The notes under the pieces were generated by a model, which was not told where the DNA came from, did no database searches, and saw only the letters and a program-made list of their open reading frames with translations. From positions 1 to 64,000 of IMG/VR virus record IMGVR_UViG_3300042430_000133: a stretch of 64,000 nt of DNA. The stretch is one strand, 5' to 3'. Source of the stretch: a virus. The position numbers and the translations under genes are program-made. The stretch's first letter is position 1; every line of letters starts with the position of its first letter. Below are positions 24,326 to 31,497 of this stretch, piece by piece.

Positions 24326-25015
24326 TTATCTTACCAATATATTGGTTACTGCGCCGGAATTACTTTCAAATTGCATTCTGACGTACGGATGATATCCTTG
24401 AACCACATACCCTTTGGTATCAGCAACATTATCATATGTATCGGTTGTGATAGGATACCAATCTCCATCTACAATAGTAGAGCCTTCAATAGCAATATTT
24501 CCATAATAATCAATATATTGTGCTTGTAGAGTTAATATAGGATTATTATTAGTAGAAATAACACTAGTGTAATATATTAAGTTACTATCACTATTTCCAT
24601 TAGGGGAAGTGTTTGGGAAACTTTGTCCTGTAGGTATACTAACAGAGGCAGAAGGAATAAAGCTAGGTAACACACTATTAACAATATTCAGATCACCACG
24701 TGCACCTGCATTTTGGTCAACAAATACAGGATAGTCAAACTCTCCTACTGGTATTTCTAGTGAATAATAACATTTTTGTGTATCAATATTTTCTATATCT
24801 GCTGGACCTATAATCAATGCGGCTATACCGGTTGCAGGTAATTGTAATGTTAATGCTTTTTGTAATAATACTGCTCCGCCGGTATAGTTAATAATCCTAC
24901 ATGTAATAGATTTACCAGTTATGTCTACCGGTTTTTGTTCCTGATTTAAGAACTGGAACTGTATTTGATTGTCTACACCTTTGTGTAGGGTCAGTGGTTT
25001 GGCATACTGAGGCAT
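24326..25015 (-). CDS. Baseplate/fibre protein with BppU-like N-terminal domain
   Basis: 229 aa from the ATG at 25015, which has AAGGAG upstream; a GTG at 25093 would add 26 unlikely residues. Residues 1-90 (KPLTLHKGVDNQIQFQFLNQ, VDITGKSITCRIINYTGG, ATGIAALIIGPADIENID, CYYSLEI) match the N-terminal domain of BppU-type baseplate upper proteins and similar virion-anchoring modules. The C-terminal part is beta-rich (LTLQAQYIDYYGNIAIEGST, VRMQFESNSGAVTNILVR), resembling a small receptor or oligomerisation domain. It is likely part of the baseplate periphery. A weak late box (CTAAATA) is at 25114. Confidence 0.55.
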   Translation of the reverse strand: MPQYAKPLTLHKGVDNQIQFQFLNQEQKPVDITGKSITCRIINYTGGAVLLQKALTLQLPATGIAALIIGPADIENIDTQKCYYSLEIPVGEFDYPVFVDQNAGARGDLNIVNSVLPSFIPSASVSIPTGQSFPNTSPNGNSDSNLIYYTSVISTNNNPILTLQAQYIDYYGNIAIEGSTIVDGDWYPITTDTYDNVADTKGYVVQGYHPYVRMQFESNSGAVTNILVR

Positions 25016-25113
25016 ATAACTCCTTGGCGAATATCCTGATAATAATACAACAATCTGTCTTTGCGTATAAATGAAAACTTGGGTTGAGTACACAAATGTA
25101 ATCTCCTATTGTG

Positions 25114-25122
25114 TATTTAGTC
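25114..25122 (-). promoter_or_regulatory. Weak late promoter box (GACTAAATA)
   Basis: The minus strand reads GACTAAATACACAATAGGAG. The TAAATA core is present but not the full consensus; it is about 100 bases upstream of the chosen ATG. Confidence 0.4.
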
Positions 25123-25160
25123 ATCCATATATATTAATTTATTAATGGTTTGGGAAGGGT

Positions 25161-25168
25161 GATAAATA
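25161..25168 (+). promoter_or_regulatory. Late promoter box GATAAATA for + strand gene 25189-25569
   Basis: GATAAATATATCC is 20 bases upstream of the ATG at 25189. It rules out an upstream ATG at 25150 as the start. Confidence 0.65.
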
Positions 25169-25188
25169 TATCCGAGACTATAATTTTA

Positions 25189-25569
25189 ATGATACAAAAC
25201 GAGTTTTTTAAACGCCTAAGCGAAAATCACCCTTTCATAACCATTTGTTCCTACGCAAATCAGGATTATGTAGGAATTGTCCAGAACCGAGACGATATTG
25301 TCACCACTATATACGATTACGGTGCTATAATAGACAATGATGTTAAAGAGAAATTCCTAGAACTAGGAGATGTTTGGTGGTGGGAATCTAACAGATTAAT
25401 ACCTATTAATCTATTTTTAAAAGACGAATGGACTATATTCAAGCCCTATATAAGAACTTTTAACAACAAAAGTCTCACAATACTACATGGTCCTGTTTGT
25501 AGTATCATTGAATTAAACAAACGTAGAAGCAAACGCCGTAGCATTACACTAGTAAAACGATTACCCTAA
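25189..25569 (+). CDS. Conserved phage protein of unknown function
   Basis: 126 aa from ATG 25189. It is soluble, with a conserved-looking block: VGIVQNRDDIVTTIYDYG, KFLELGDVWWWESNRLIPINLFLKDEW, then LTILHGPVCSIIEL and a strongly basic C-terminus (NKRRSKRRSITLVKR). The tryptophan-rich motif and basic tail are typical of a widespread but uncharacterised family in aquatic T4-like phages. The basic tail suggests nucleic-acid contact. It is alone on the + strand, under its own late box, and converges with and overlaps the Pol III-like gene by nine bases. Confidence 0.6.
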   Translation: MIQNEFFKRLSENHPFITICSYANQDYVGIVQNRDDIVTTIYDYGAIIDNDVKEKFLELGDVWWWESNRLIPINLFLKDEWTIFKPYIRTFNNKSLTILHGPVCSIIELNKRRSKRRSITLVKRLP

Positions 25570-26124
25570 TAAGTTCATATGGACTACAACCAATTGTGAA
25601 TAGGCTAGGCTATGACTTTTCTTAAACACATATCCATCAGTTCCCTTATCCCACACAGTTTTAGCAATCTCACTCCATCTTTCACCGATCAAATGCTTTT
25701 TACCAGGACGAATAACAGCTAAAAACATAGCTAATCTTGGGATACTATCTACTGGTTCTGGCATCTTTTGTAAATTGTAGAACTGATTATTCAAGTGAAT
25801 CAACTTCTCTACAAATACAGGATCTTTTAATTTACTCCAATCAGGTTCATGCATTAACTCTATAAGATGTGCTTCATTACGTACCTGACTATAAACGTGT
25901 ACATTCAATAAATCTAATTTAAAATAGCCACGCTTTTCTGCCGCTGTATAATCAATACTTGCTATATTGTTTACTGGATCATACGGTACATCTGTAATAT
26001 ATACACCCGTAGCATGATTACGTATAGGCTTAACATTACGCATTGCCGCTCTTGTGTGAGGAATTAACTTTAATAAATCATCTCTTGATCCGAAGTCAAT
26101 GTCAATATCACTATCTATTCTCAT
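25561..26124 (-). CDS. Miniature DNA polymerase III alpha (C-family)-like protein
   Basis: 187 aa. Motifs of bacterial DnaE appear in the right order: SDIDIDF (5-11; PDxDxDF palm motif with the catalytic D-x-D), HATGVYI (37-43; HAGGV), YFKLDLLNVHV (67-77; VKFDFLGL with the third catalytic Asp at 71), AVIRPG (136-141; RPG) and FKKSHSLAYSQLV (167-179; FNKSHAxAY). Spacings are strongly shortened against DnaE (about 1160 aa), leaving a palm/finger remnant. It overlaps the DnaQ/DexA-like exonuclease gene by ATGA, an arrangement like alpha-epsilon. Polymerase activity is not proven; it may be a nucleotidyltransferase or a regulator derived from Pol III. Confidence 0.6.
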   Translation of the reverse strand: MRIDSDIDIDFGSRDDLLKLIPHTRAAMRNVKPIRNHATGVYITDVPYDPVNNIASIDYTAAEKRGYFKLDLLNVHVYSQVRNEAHLIELMHEPDWSKLKDPVFVEKLIHLNNQFYNLQKMPEPVDSIPRLAMFLAVIRPGKKHLIGERWSEIAKTVWDKGTDGYVFKKSHSLAYSQLVVVHMNLLG

Positions 26125-26684
26125 CTTGCTGGTGCTACCAATTCTGCTTTAATTAACTTAGTATACGCTTTTTGCACTACAATAGCTTGTCTTTCGGCAT
26201 CTTCTACTGCTTTGTGACTTGTGGTGTGACCACCGTCTTTAAGTTTTACACCCGTAATATCGTAAATAGTTCTAGTATCTCTAATAGTCCAGAAAGGCCA
26301 GGGAATAGGATTAGGCTTGTTGCTTGTTTGTCTAAATGCATTTTCCATTACAACTACGTCAAAGCTCGCACCATTGCTCCAAACAGCATCACGATTCCAA
26401 CAGAACTTATAAAGGGTCTCCATGCACTCTTTAAATGGCACACGTCCCCCGTCTCCCATAGCTTCTTCAAGTGCTTCAGGGCTCTGCTCACTCCACCATC
26501 GTAATGTGTCCTCATTAATACTCCTATTATAAATCTCTGTTTGATCCTCAACTGTAGGTCGTAATTCTAATCGTTCAACTACACCTTGACCTTTAGGATC
26601 AAACCTTACTGCGCCAATAGTTAAGATAACACAATCAGGTGTTGTATCTAAACTTTCAATATCTATCATAATGTGATTTGCCAT
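26121..26684 (-). CDS. dexA: DEDDh 3'-5' exonuclease (DexA/DnaQ-like)
   Basis: 187 aa. Exo I motif IMIDIESLD gives D8 and E10, Exo II has D109 in SNGASFD, and Exo III has H157 and D162 in TSHKAVEDAERQA, the DEDDh set. The LRWWSEQSPEA segment and WSNGASFDVVVMENAFR match T4 DexA-type exonucleases, which degrade single-stranded DNA 3' to 5'. The coding sequence overlaps the Pol III-like gene by four bases, so co-translation is likely. The enzyme could proofread or act on recombination ends. A GGCG ribosome-binding site precedes the ATG, two bases from the upstream stop. Confidence 0.8.
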   Translation of the reverse strand: MANHIMIDIESLDTTPDCVILTIGAVRFDPKGQGVVERLELRPTVEDQTEIYNRSINEDTLRWWSEQSPEALEEAMGDGGRVPFKECMETLYKFCWNRDAVWSNGASFDVVVMENAFRQTSNKPNPIPWPFWTIRDTRTIYDITGVKLKDGGHTTSHKAVEDAERQAIVVQKAYTKLIKAELVAPAR

Positions 26685-26685
26685 A

Positions 26686-27045
26686 TTACGCCTGTAATGT
26701 TTTCCAAATATATTGTTTCTCTAAATAGTCCTGAAACTTTATTGCTTCAGATTCACTATTAAATACTACACCTTTGATATCATACATATCTTCTAGGTAT
26801 CTAGCATAGTCCCCGTTAACATCTTGTGCCCAAGTAAGTGCTGTAATCCACATAACATCTATTTCTCCACCACTAAGTACGCCGGACATTATTGCTATAC
26901 CAACTTCGTAACTACCGATATCGGCAAACAACACAGCTAATAGTCTTTTCTTTGTATCAAACTGCCGGATACTCTGCCATTTAGGCCATGATACTAGAAA
27001 TTTATTGTTTTGTACAGTGGTTATGGGAAAGGGTGTATTGTTCAT
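26686..27045 (-). CDS. Small early-type protein, possible divergent LRW-family member
   Basis: 119 aa. Central residues read LLAVLFADIGSYEVGIAIMSG, and WAQDVNGDYARYLEDMYDIKG precedes the C-terminal GVVFNSESEAIKFQDYLEKQYIWKTLQA. The latter has the F-N-x-E-x-E-A-x-x-F pattern shared with the downstream tandem array, but lacks the terminal LRW. It overlaps its upstream neighbour by ATGA. No enzymatic motif is visible. Membership of the array family is tentative and function is unknown. Confidence 0.5.
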   Translation of the reverse strand: MNNTPFPITTVQNNKFLVSWPKWQSIRQFDTKKRLLAVLFADIGSYEVGIAIMSGVLSGGEIDVMWITALTWAQDVNGDYARYLEDMYDIKGVVFNSESEAIKFQDYLEKQYIWKTLQA

Positions 27046-27308
27046 TGGAATTTTAATAAAAATATTAGGTACTTCTTTTCGTCAACAATCTCATAACCAT
27101 CTGTTATGTTACCATTAACTATGTTCATTCTTATACCATATTGTCCTATAAGGTAATCTTCAAAATCGTATGCGTCAAATTCTTTGTTCTGTGCCATATA
27201 TTCTTTACGTACAAGTTTCAATGCCGCCCAATAATCCCATCGTTTTTTACGTTGTTCTATTAATGGATCATCGTCATCGTAATCTTGTATTTTTGGAATT
27301 GATACCAT
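27042..27308 (-). CDS. LRW-array protein, divergent (ends FLLKFQ)
   Basis: 88 aa from ATG 27308; a GTG nine bases further upstream is less likely. It is acidic/basic mixed (YDDDDPLIEQRKKRWDYWAALKLVRKEY) and ends DGYEIVDEKKYLIFLLKFQ, the E-K-x-Y-x-x-F-x-L-K-F form of the array's C-terminal box. The stop of the previous member and this ATG share bases (TGATG). The previous gene's C-terminal codons TTG AGG TGG supply a GAGGTGG ribosome-binding site. Function unknown. Confidence 0.6.
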   Translation of the reverse strand: MVSIPKIQDYDDDDPLIEQRKKRWDYWAALKLVRKEYMAQNKEFDAYDFEDYLIGQYGIRMNIVNGNITDGYEIVDEKKYLIFLLKFQ

Positions 27309-27550
27309 CAACTCCACCTCAACGTAAACATAATGTAATCTTTCTCATATCTAAACTTAAAGCTAACTTTATTTGTATCAGTAACACACCATCTACTATG
27401 TCGTCTGTATTTGCCTACATTACTTACTAACCATTGTGTCATCTCATTGTATTTGTCAATGTGTTCTGCTCTAACTGAACATTCATACCATCCTGGCTTA
27501 GTATATGCCCAACCAAGTTTGTGGTCATAATGCTCATCTATTATTGCCAT
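27308..27550 (-). CDS. LRW-array protein (ends FTLRWS)
   Basis: 80 aa. It has aromatic- and histidine-rich segments (YDHKLGWAYTKPGWYECSVRAEHIDKYNEMTQWLVSNVGKY) and the C-terminal box FRYEKDYIMFTLRWS. The ATG lies inside the preceding gene's AGA TGG (Arg-Trp) codons, so the genes overlap by ten bases. The pattern 'W...polar pair...F-x-(D/E)-K-D-x-x-x-F-x-L-R-W' is shared with at least three tandem neighbours and with 54223-54474. Function unknown; a small nucleic-acid or protein-binding module is possible. Confidence 0.6.
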   Translation of the reverse strand: MAIIDEHYDHKLGWAYTKPGWYECSVRAEHIDKYNEMTQWLVSNVGKYRRHSRWCVTDTNKVSFKFRYEKDYIMFTLRWS

Positions 27551-27858
27551 CTAAGTAGAAACCATTCTAAATCTTTTTTGTCACGGAACCAAAACTTAGA
27601 ATTATTCATATACCATCTCATGTCAGGTGTCCATACTCCGTCGTGTGCTGTAGGACCAAATGTTTCTACCATCCATGCTTCCATTTCTTTCCATTTAACA
27701 ATATTAATTGGTTGTACAGTCAAATACGGTTGACCATAAACCGTACCCTCGCTAAAGTCAAAAGAATTCCATCCTAATGCAGACATTAACACCATTGCGT
27801 CAATATCTTTAGCCATTTGATCGGCTACTTGATTAATAATTTCTTCTGTTATATTCAT
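27541..27858 (-). CDS. LRW-array protein (ends FLLRWQ)
   Basis: 105 aa from ATG 27858, which overlaps the upstream stop as ATGA. The N-terminal half is helical (ITEEIINQVADQMAKDIDAMVLMSALGW). The C-terminal part has WKEMEAWMVETFGPTAHDG, then MRWYMNNSKFWFRDKKDLEWFLLRWQ, the clearest version of the shared box. The ribosome-binding site GAGGTGG is formed by the LRW codons of the upstream gene. Function unknown. Confidence 0.65.
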   Translation of the reverse strand: MNITEEIINQVADQMAKDIDAMVLMSALGWNSFDFSEGTVYGQPYLTVQPINIVKWKEMEAWMVETFGPTAHDGVWTPDMRWYMNNSKFWFRDKKDLEWFLLRWQ

Positions 27859-28070
27859 CCCCACCTCAACGTAAAATAGCTAGCATTACTATCATTGTAA
27901 AAAGTAAATCTTGCATGTCGTTTCACAATAGGATCATGGCTAAAATTGTCATACTTCTCTTGGTAGTAAGCATAGTCAAAATCAACACCCTGAATATAAC
28001 CCATGTTTCGTAACTCATGTCCTATTTCCATAGTTCTCTTAGCAGTAATATATAGGATAACATCAGCCAC
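27855..28070 (-). CDS. LRW-array protein (ends FTLRWG)
   Basis: 71 aa, starting at a GTG at 28070 with GGGGA upstream. It reads ADVILYITAKRTMEIGHELRNMGYIQGVDFDYAYYQEKYDN and ends ARFTFYNDSNASYFTLRWG, fitting the family box. The stop overlaps the next ATG. No alternative in-frame ATG gives a better start. Function unknown. Confidence 0.55.
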   Translation of the reverse strand: MADVILYITAKRTMEIGHELRNMGYIQGVDFDYAYYQEKYDNFSHDPIVKRHARFTFYNDSNASYFTLRWG

Positions 28071-28071
28071 A

Positions 28072-28269
28072 TTATCCCCATCTTAACTCAAAATGGATAG
28101 CATCTTTCTCATCTACAAAATAAAAATCCATATAATTTTCTGTTGGATGTGTTGTATACTTATCACCTGGTAATCCAAAATGTTCTACCGCCCAAGCACA
28201 GGTTTCATTCCATGTAGGTATATCATGAAATGGTTGCCATGATATACGAACTCTAGTACCCGCCTGCAT
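28072..28269 (-). CDS. LRW-array protein (ends FELRWG)
   Basis: 65 aa. It contains TRVRISWQPFHDIPTWNETCAWAVEHFGLPGD and ends NYMDFYFVDEKDAIHFELRWG, a full match to the shared C-terminal box F-x-x-E-K-D-A-x-x-F-x-L-R-W. The W-N-E-x-x-x-W-(A/M)-V-E-x-F-G segment also recurs in the 27541-27858 protein, showing that the two are homologous along most of their length. It overlaps the Zn-finger gene by 17 bases. Function unknown. Confidence 0.65.
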   Translation of the reverse strand: MQAGTRVRISWQPFHDIPTWNETCAWAVEHFGLPGDKYTTHPTENYMDFYFVDEKDAIHFELRWG

Positions 28270-28924
28270 TTAGTAATTCCTTAACTTGTTTAACATTTGC
28301 TGGATCACGATTAAACTTTAATGCCCATTGCTCTGGATTAATATAGTCCATAATCATCTTCTGCTGGTCATCACGTAATGTACTTAAGAACTGTACACCA
28401 CTAGAACTTTGATATAACATCCATGGACTAATTCGTCCTCTGGCTATCTCATAACATATATTGTTTGGATTACCGTAACGTAAATAATCTCTGCTTTGAA
28501 TCTTCTCTGCTTCAGCTTTTTCTATTGCTGTTTCAATGCTACGATGTATCGCATCTAATGGATCTTCAGTACGCAAATATTCACATAAGAACTTTGTATA
28601 ATTAGTATCTTGACGCCAGTTATCAATACGTATTGAATTCTTTAACAACCAATCACTAAATCTACTAACATTAATACACTTAATTTCTACACAATATAGA
28701 CCAAACTTAATGAACGCAAGATAATAAGGATTCTTAATGAATTCTTCATATGTACGATTCTTTGTTCCTGCAGTGTTCTTTTTATAGAACTGTAACCAAG
28801 CTTGAAAACCCACACGATTACCTTGACGGTCACGCTCTAACCATCTACGTTTAGTTTCACATATGTGTTTAAGTACAGTACTCTCACGTTGAAAAGTAGC
28901 TTTACAAAACTCACACCCATACAT
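28253..28924 (-). CDS. C2H2 zinc-finger-containing conserved phage protein
   Basis: 223 aa from ATG 28924, which has GAGGAA upstream; an ATG at 28951 would overlap the preceding gene. Residues 1-20 form a C2H2/C2HC finger (YGCEFCKATFQRESTVLKHIC) followed by a basic stretch (ETKRRWLERDRQGNR). The remainder is helical with FYKKN, SRFSDWLLKNSIRIDNW, TEDPLDAIHRSIE and ISPWMLYQSS segments. It may be a DNA- or RNA-binding regulator. It lies between the gp62-like gene and the LRW array, in a replication-type operon. The family is seen in aquatic T4-like phages but is uncharacterised. Confidence 0.55.
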   Translation of the reverse strand: MYGCEFCKATFQRESTVLKHICETKRRWLERDRQGNRVGFQAWLQFYKKNTAGTKNRTYEEFIKNPYYLAFIKFGLYCVEIKCINVSRFSDWLLKNSIRIDNWRQDTNYTKFLCEYLRTEDPLDAIHRSIETAIEKAEAEKIQSRDYLRYGNPNNICYEIARGRISPWMLYQSSSGVQFLSTLRDDQQKMIMDYINPEQWALKFNRDPANVKQVKELLNAGGY

Positions 28925-28928
28925 TGAT

Positions 28929-29519
28929 TTAGTTTCCTCGGTCTTTTTCATATTCTTTAATATCTTCTTCAGTCACCAATTGACTAAGAACTTCTATATC
29001 AGATTGTTTTAAGTTAGGGTATGTTTCTGCCAAATAACATTTACGCTTGTGTTCTTGTACAAATGCTTTAGCTATCTCATCAATATCATCACTATCTACC
29101 TTAGGATAAATCTTAGTGTAATATTCTTTAATCTCCTTGACTTTTGCAGGTTCTTTTAATGATGTTACTTTACTACCTAAATGAGGTATCCACTGATGGA
29201 ATTGTTTACCTAATCCAGGACTACTAGCACATAACATATACCATTGCAATTTAGGATGCTTCTGTACATATTCGTTGAACAAATGTTTATTAGCGTGATA
29301 ATCTACACTACGCAAATAATAGCCCTGAACATCCCCTGAACCTTTAATAGCACTCATCCAATGTGTCATCATATAGGGAACAAACTTCTTTTGTTGTTCT
29401 TCTGTTAACCTATCATAATAACCATAGTCTTTCTTGTCCATAGCTGTAAGTGCATCAAACAAGTCAAAGTCTTGTGATACGAATTTTTCATCAACAGGGG
29501 TACTCTTTTTAGTTGCCAT
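28929..29519 (-). CDS. 62: Clamp-loader small subunit (gp62-like)
   Basis: 196 aa, close to T4 gp62 (187). The protein is helical, with the block YDRLTEEQQKKFVPYMMTHWMSAIKGSGDVQGYYLRSVD, NKHLFNEYVQKHPKLQWYMLCASSPGLGKQFHQWIPH and a C-terminal EVLSQLVTEEDIKEYE, matching the gp62 type of aquatic T4-like phages. gp62 partners with gp44 to load the gp45 clamp. No gp44 or gp45 gene lies in this window. The ATG shares a base with the upstream stop (TAATG). Confidence 0.6.
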   Translation of the reverse strand: MATKKSTPVDEKFVSQDFDLFDALTAMDKKDYGYYDRLTEEQQKKFVPYMMTHWMSAIKGSGDVQGYYLRSVDYHANKHLFNEYVQKHPKLQWYMLCASSPGLGKQFHQWIPHLGSKVTSLKEPAKVKEIKEYYTKIYPKVDSDDIDEIAKAFVQEHKRKCYLAETYPNLKQSDIEVLSQLVTEEDIKEYEKDRGN

Positions 29520-30019
29520 TAGAATGCCTGACTATAATCTACAATCTCACAGTTACGACTAATCTCTTTTACAAAGTAAACACATCTTGGTTTAGGTCCA
29601 TCATCTAATGGCACACATAAGAACTGTCCATTCTTTAATCTAGGAGCATACCAGGTTACATCATGGTATATATCTATAATCTCAATCGGCACAAAACTTG
29701 GACTGAATGAACTTAATGGATTAAATTCAAATGCATTGAAGCCTCTATCATTGATACTAGTTAAGGGTAATGTTTCTAAATCGCCGTGTTCTTGTTCACC
29801 AATTAGTATTTGCCAATCAACAGGCATTTTAATAGTACTGTTTCCTATCTTTAATACAAGTGCAGGACTGTTAAATGATTCCAAAAAGATTAATGGGATA
29901 TAATGATAATCTACGTTTTGTGGATTACTGTTGTCTAGTATCGCAAAACGCAGGTCATCAATTTCTTCGGGAAGTGTTTCTAGGTTATAGAATTCGTTTT
30001 CTAGGGTTAATATTCGCAT
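29519..30019 (-). CDS. Conserved phage protein of unknown function, replication operon
   Basis: 166 aa, beta-rich. The N-terminus MRILTLENEFYNLETLPEEIDDLRFAILD is followed by PVDWQILIGEQEHGDLETLPLTSINDRGFNAFEFNPLSSFSP. The C-terminal half has IDIYHDVTWYAPRLKNGQFLCVPLDDGPKPRCVYFVKEIS. The GFxAFxFNPL...F.P motif is distinctive and recurs in uncharacterised proteins of T4-like phages. It lies between UvsW and the gp62-like gene, suggesting a replication or recombination role. No enzyme motif is visible. Confidence 0.55.
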   Translation of the reverse strand: MRILTLENEFYNLETLPEEIDDLRFAILDNSNPQNVDYHYIPLIFLESFNSPALVLKIGNSTIKMPVDWQILIGEQEHGDLETLPLTSINDRGFNAFEFNPLSSFSPSFVPIEIIDIYHDVTWYAPRLKNGQFLCVPLDDGPKPRCVYFVKEISRNCEIVDYSQAF

Positions 30020-30039
30020 GTTGTTATTCTATCACATTC

Positions 30040-31497
30040 TTATCTATATGTCAATTTTTCTACGTCAAACGGGTAATTGGCCTCTTTATAAAAAGCCTTA
30101 CGTTGAGTCAAATGCCGTTTAGCAAATTTACAACTACTGGTTATGTCGTAGATTTGTACATGGTCTTTATCTTCTGCTTTACGAATTCCTCTACCGATGC
30201 TTTGGATAACACGGACGAATGATTTTCCAGGTTCAATGAGAACCAGATTAAAAATCCTAGGTATGTTGATACCAACAGCAGCCACACCATATGTTGCCAC
30301 AATAATTTTATTACTTGCGGTTGCAACTTCGTCATATTCTTCTTTCCTTTCATTCATATTAGTAGCACCACTAACAAACACGCTACCGGGTAATCTACTG
30401 ACAATCTCTTTTCCTGCATTCACCCTATCAACAAGGATCAATGTATTACCTGTATCATTAATACCGCTAATTAAACTAGCTATCTTATCTAATCTTTCAC
30501 TATCTTCTAGTAAATGTTTTAATTCGCTTTGATAGTTAGTAAACTCTTTACCATCTTGTAATTGCATAATGTTAACGTGACAACGTGCTAGTACACCCTG
30601 ATCTTGTAATTCACTTGCACTTAGTTTACCAATCACATTACCCAAACTTACATAGATGCTTTGTGCTTCAAACTTAGCTTTAGGAATAGTTCCTGTTAAT
30701 CCCCAACGAATGGGCACTTTGCTGAATACTCCTGTAAGCAATGTTTTTAATGCATCTGCTTTAGCCATGTGTACTTCATCAACCATTACACACACTACAC
30801 CTTCAATAAAGTCTCCGATCTCAACTTCTGCCTTACCTGCTTTTGTTTTCTTAAGCATATTGTTAAGACTTTGCCAGGTACAGATAGTATGTGTCTTATT
30901 GTATTCTTTACGATCACCGAAGTATACACCCACATCTAAACCTAGATTGATATAATCTGCTTCTGTTTGTGTTACTAATGACTTATTCGGAACGATGACA
31001 ATACTACGACCATACTTCTCAACGCTATTAGATAGTGCGGCTGTCATCAATGTTTTGCCTGCACCAGTTGCAATTTCTTGTAGTGATTGAGGGTTCTCTA
31101 AGAAGTTATTAACAAGTTCAATTTGATAATCACGTAGTTCAACTGGAGTACCTTCTTTAGGATGACCTTTAGGCCAGTTCTTATGTTTGAATGTAGCCTC
31201 GGACACTTTGTCAAATGTAAAGGTTGTTGTGTAATCTCTTAAATCATCTAGCTCAATATCATATCCCGCATTGTCTAGGTAAGGAAGTATTTCAGGAAGT
31301 AGATTGATGTAAGTACTACCCGCTAAACTGAAATAGCTAACCTTACCATTCCATCTACCTAGTCTTACTGCAGGTAGATAACGTGCTCCGGGTATTTCGT
31401 ACTCAAACATTTTCATCAGTGCTTTGCGCTCTGATAGTTCAAGTCCCTCTATTTTTACATTCACCTCGTCTTTGACGATTATTTTACATTGTTTCAT
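30040..31497 (-). CDS. uvsW: UvsW-like superfamily 2 helicase
   Basis: 485 aa, near T4 UvsW (587 including a longer N-terminus). The N-terminal region (1-125) is a small double-strand-binding domain with GRWNGKVSYF. Helicase motifs are: motif I ATGAGKT (143-149), the DEVH box in VMVDEVHMAKAD, motif III GLTGTIPK, a YGVAAVGINIPR segment and motif VI QSIGRGIRK. T4 UvsW unwinds recombination and R-loop intermediates and helps switch replication modes. It overlaps the upstream gene by 14 bases. Confidence 0.9.
   Translation of the reverse strand: MKQCKIIVKDEVNVKIEGLELSERKALMKMFEYEIPGARYLPAVRLGRWNGKVSYFSLAGSTYINLLPEILPYLDNAGYDIELDDLRDYTTTFTFDKVSEATFKHKNWPKGHPKEGTPVELRDYQIELVNNFLENPQSLQEIATGAGKTLMTAALSNSVEKYGRSIVIVPNKSLVTQTEADYINLGLDVGVYFGDRKEYNKTHTICTWQSLNNMLKKTKAGKAEVEIGDFIEGVVCVMVDEVHMAKADALKTLLTGVFSKVPIRWGLTGTIPKAKFEAQSIYVSLGNVIGKLSASELQDQGVLARCHVNIMQLQDGKEFTNYQSELKHLLEDSERLDKIASLISGINDTGNTLILVDRVNAGKEIVSRLPGSVFVSGATNMNERKEEYDEVATASNKIIVATYGVAAVGINIPRIFNLVLIEPGKSFVRVIQSIGRGIRKAEDKDHVQIYDITSSCKFAKRHLTQRKAFYKEANYPFDVEKLTYR

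Noticed and set aside
24912-25124. 70-codon frame beginning ATGACTAAATAC on the minus strand
   Set aside because: It overlaps a better-supported virion gene in another frame, its ATG lies inside the putative promoter, and it has no recognisable sequence features.
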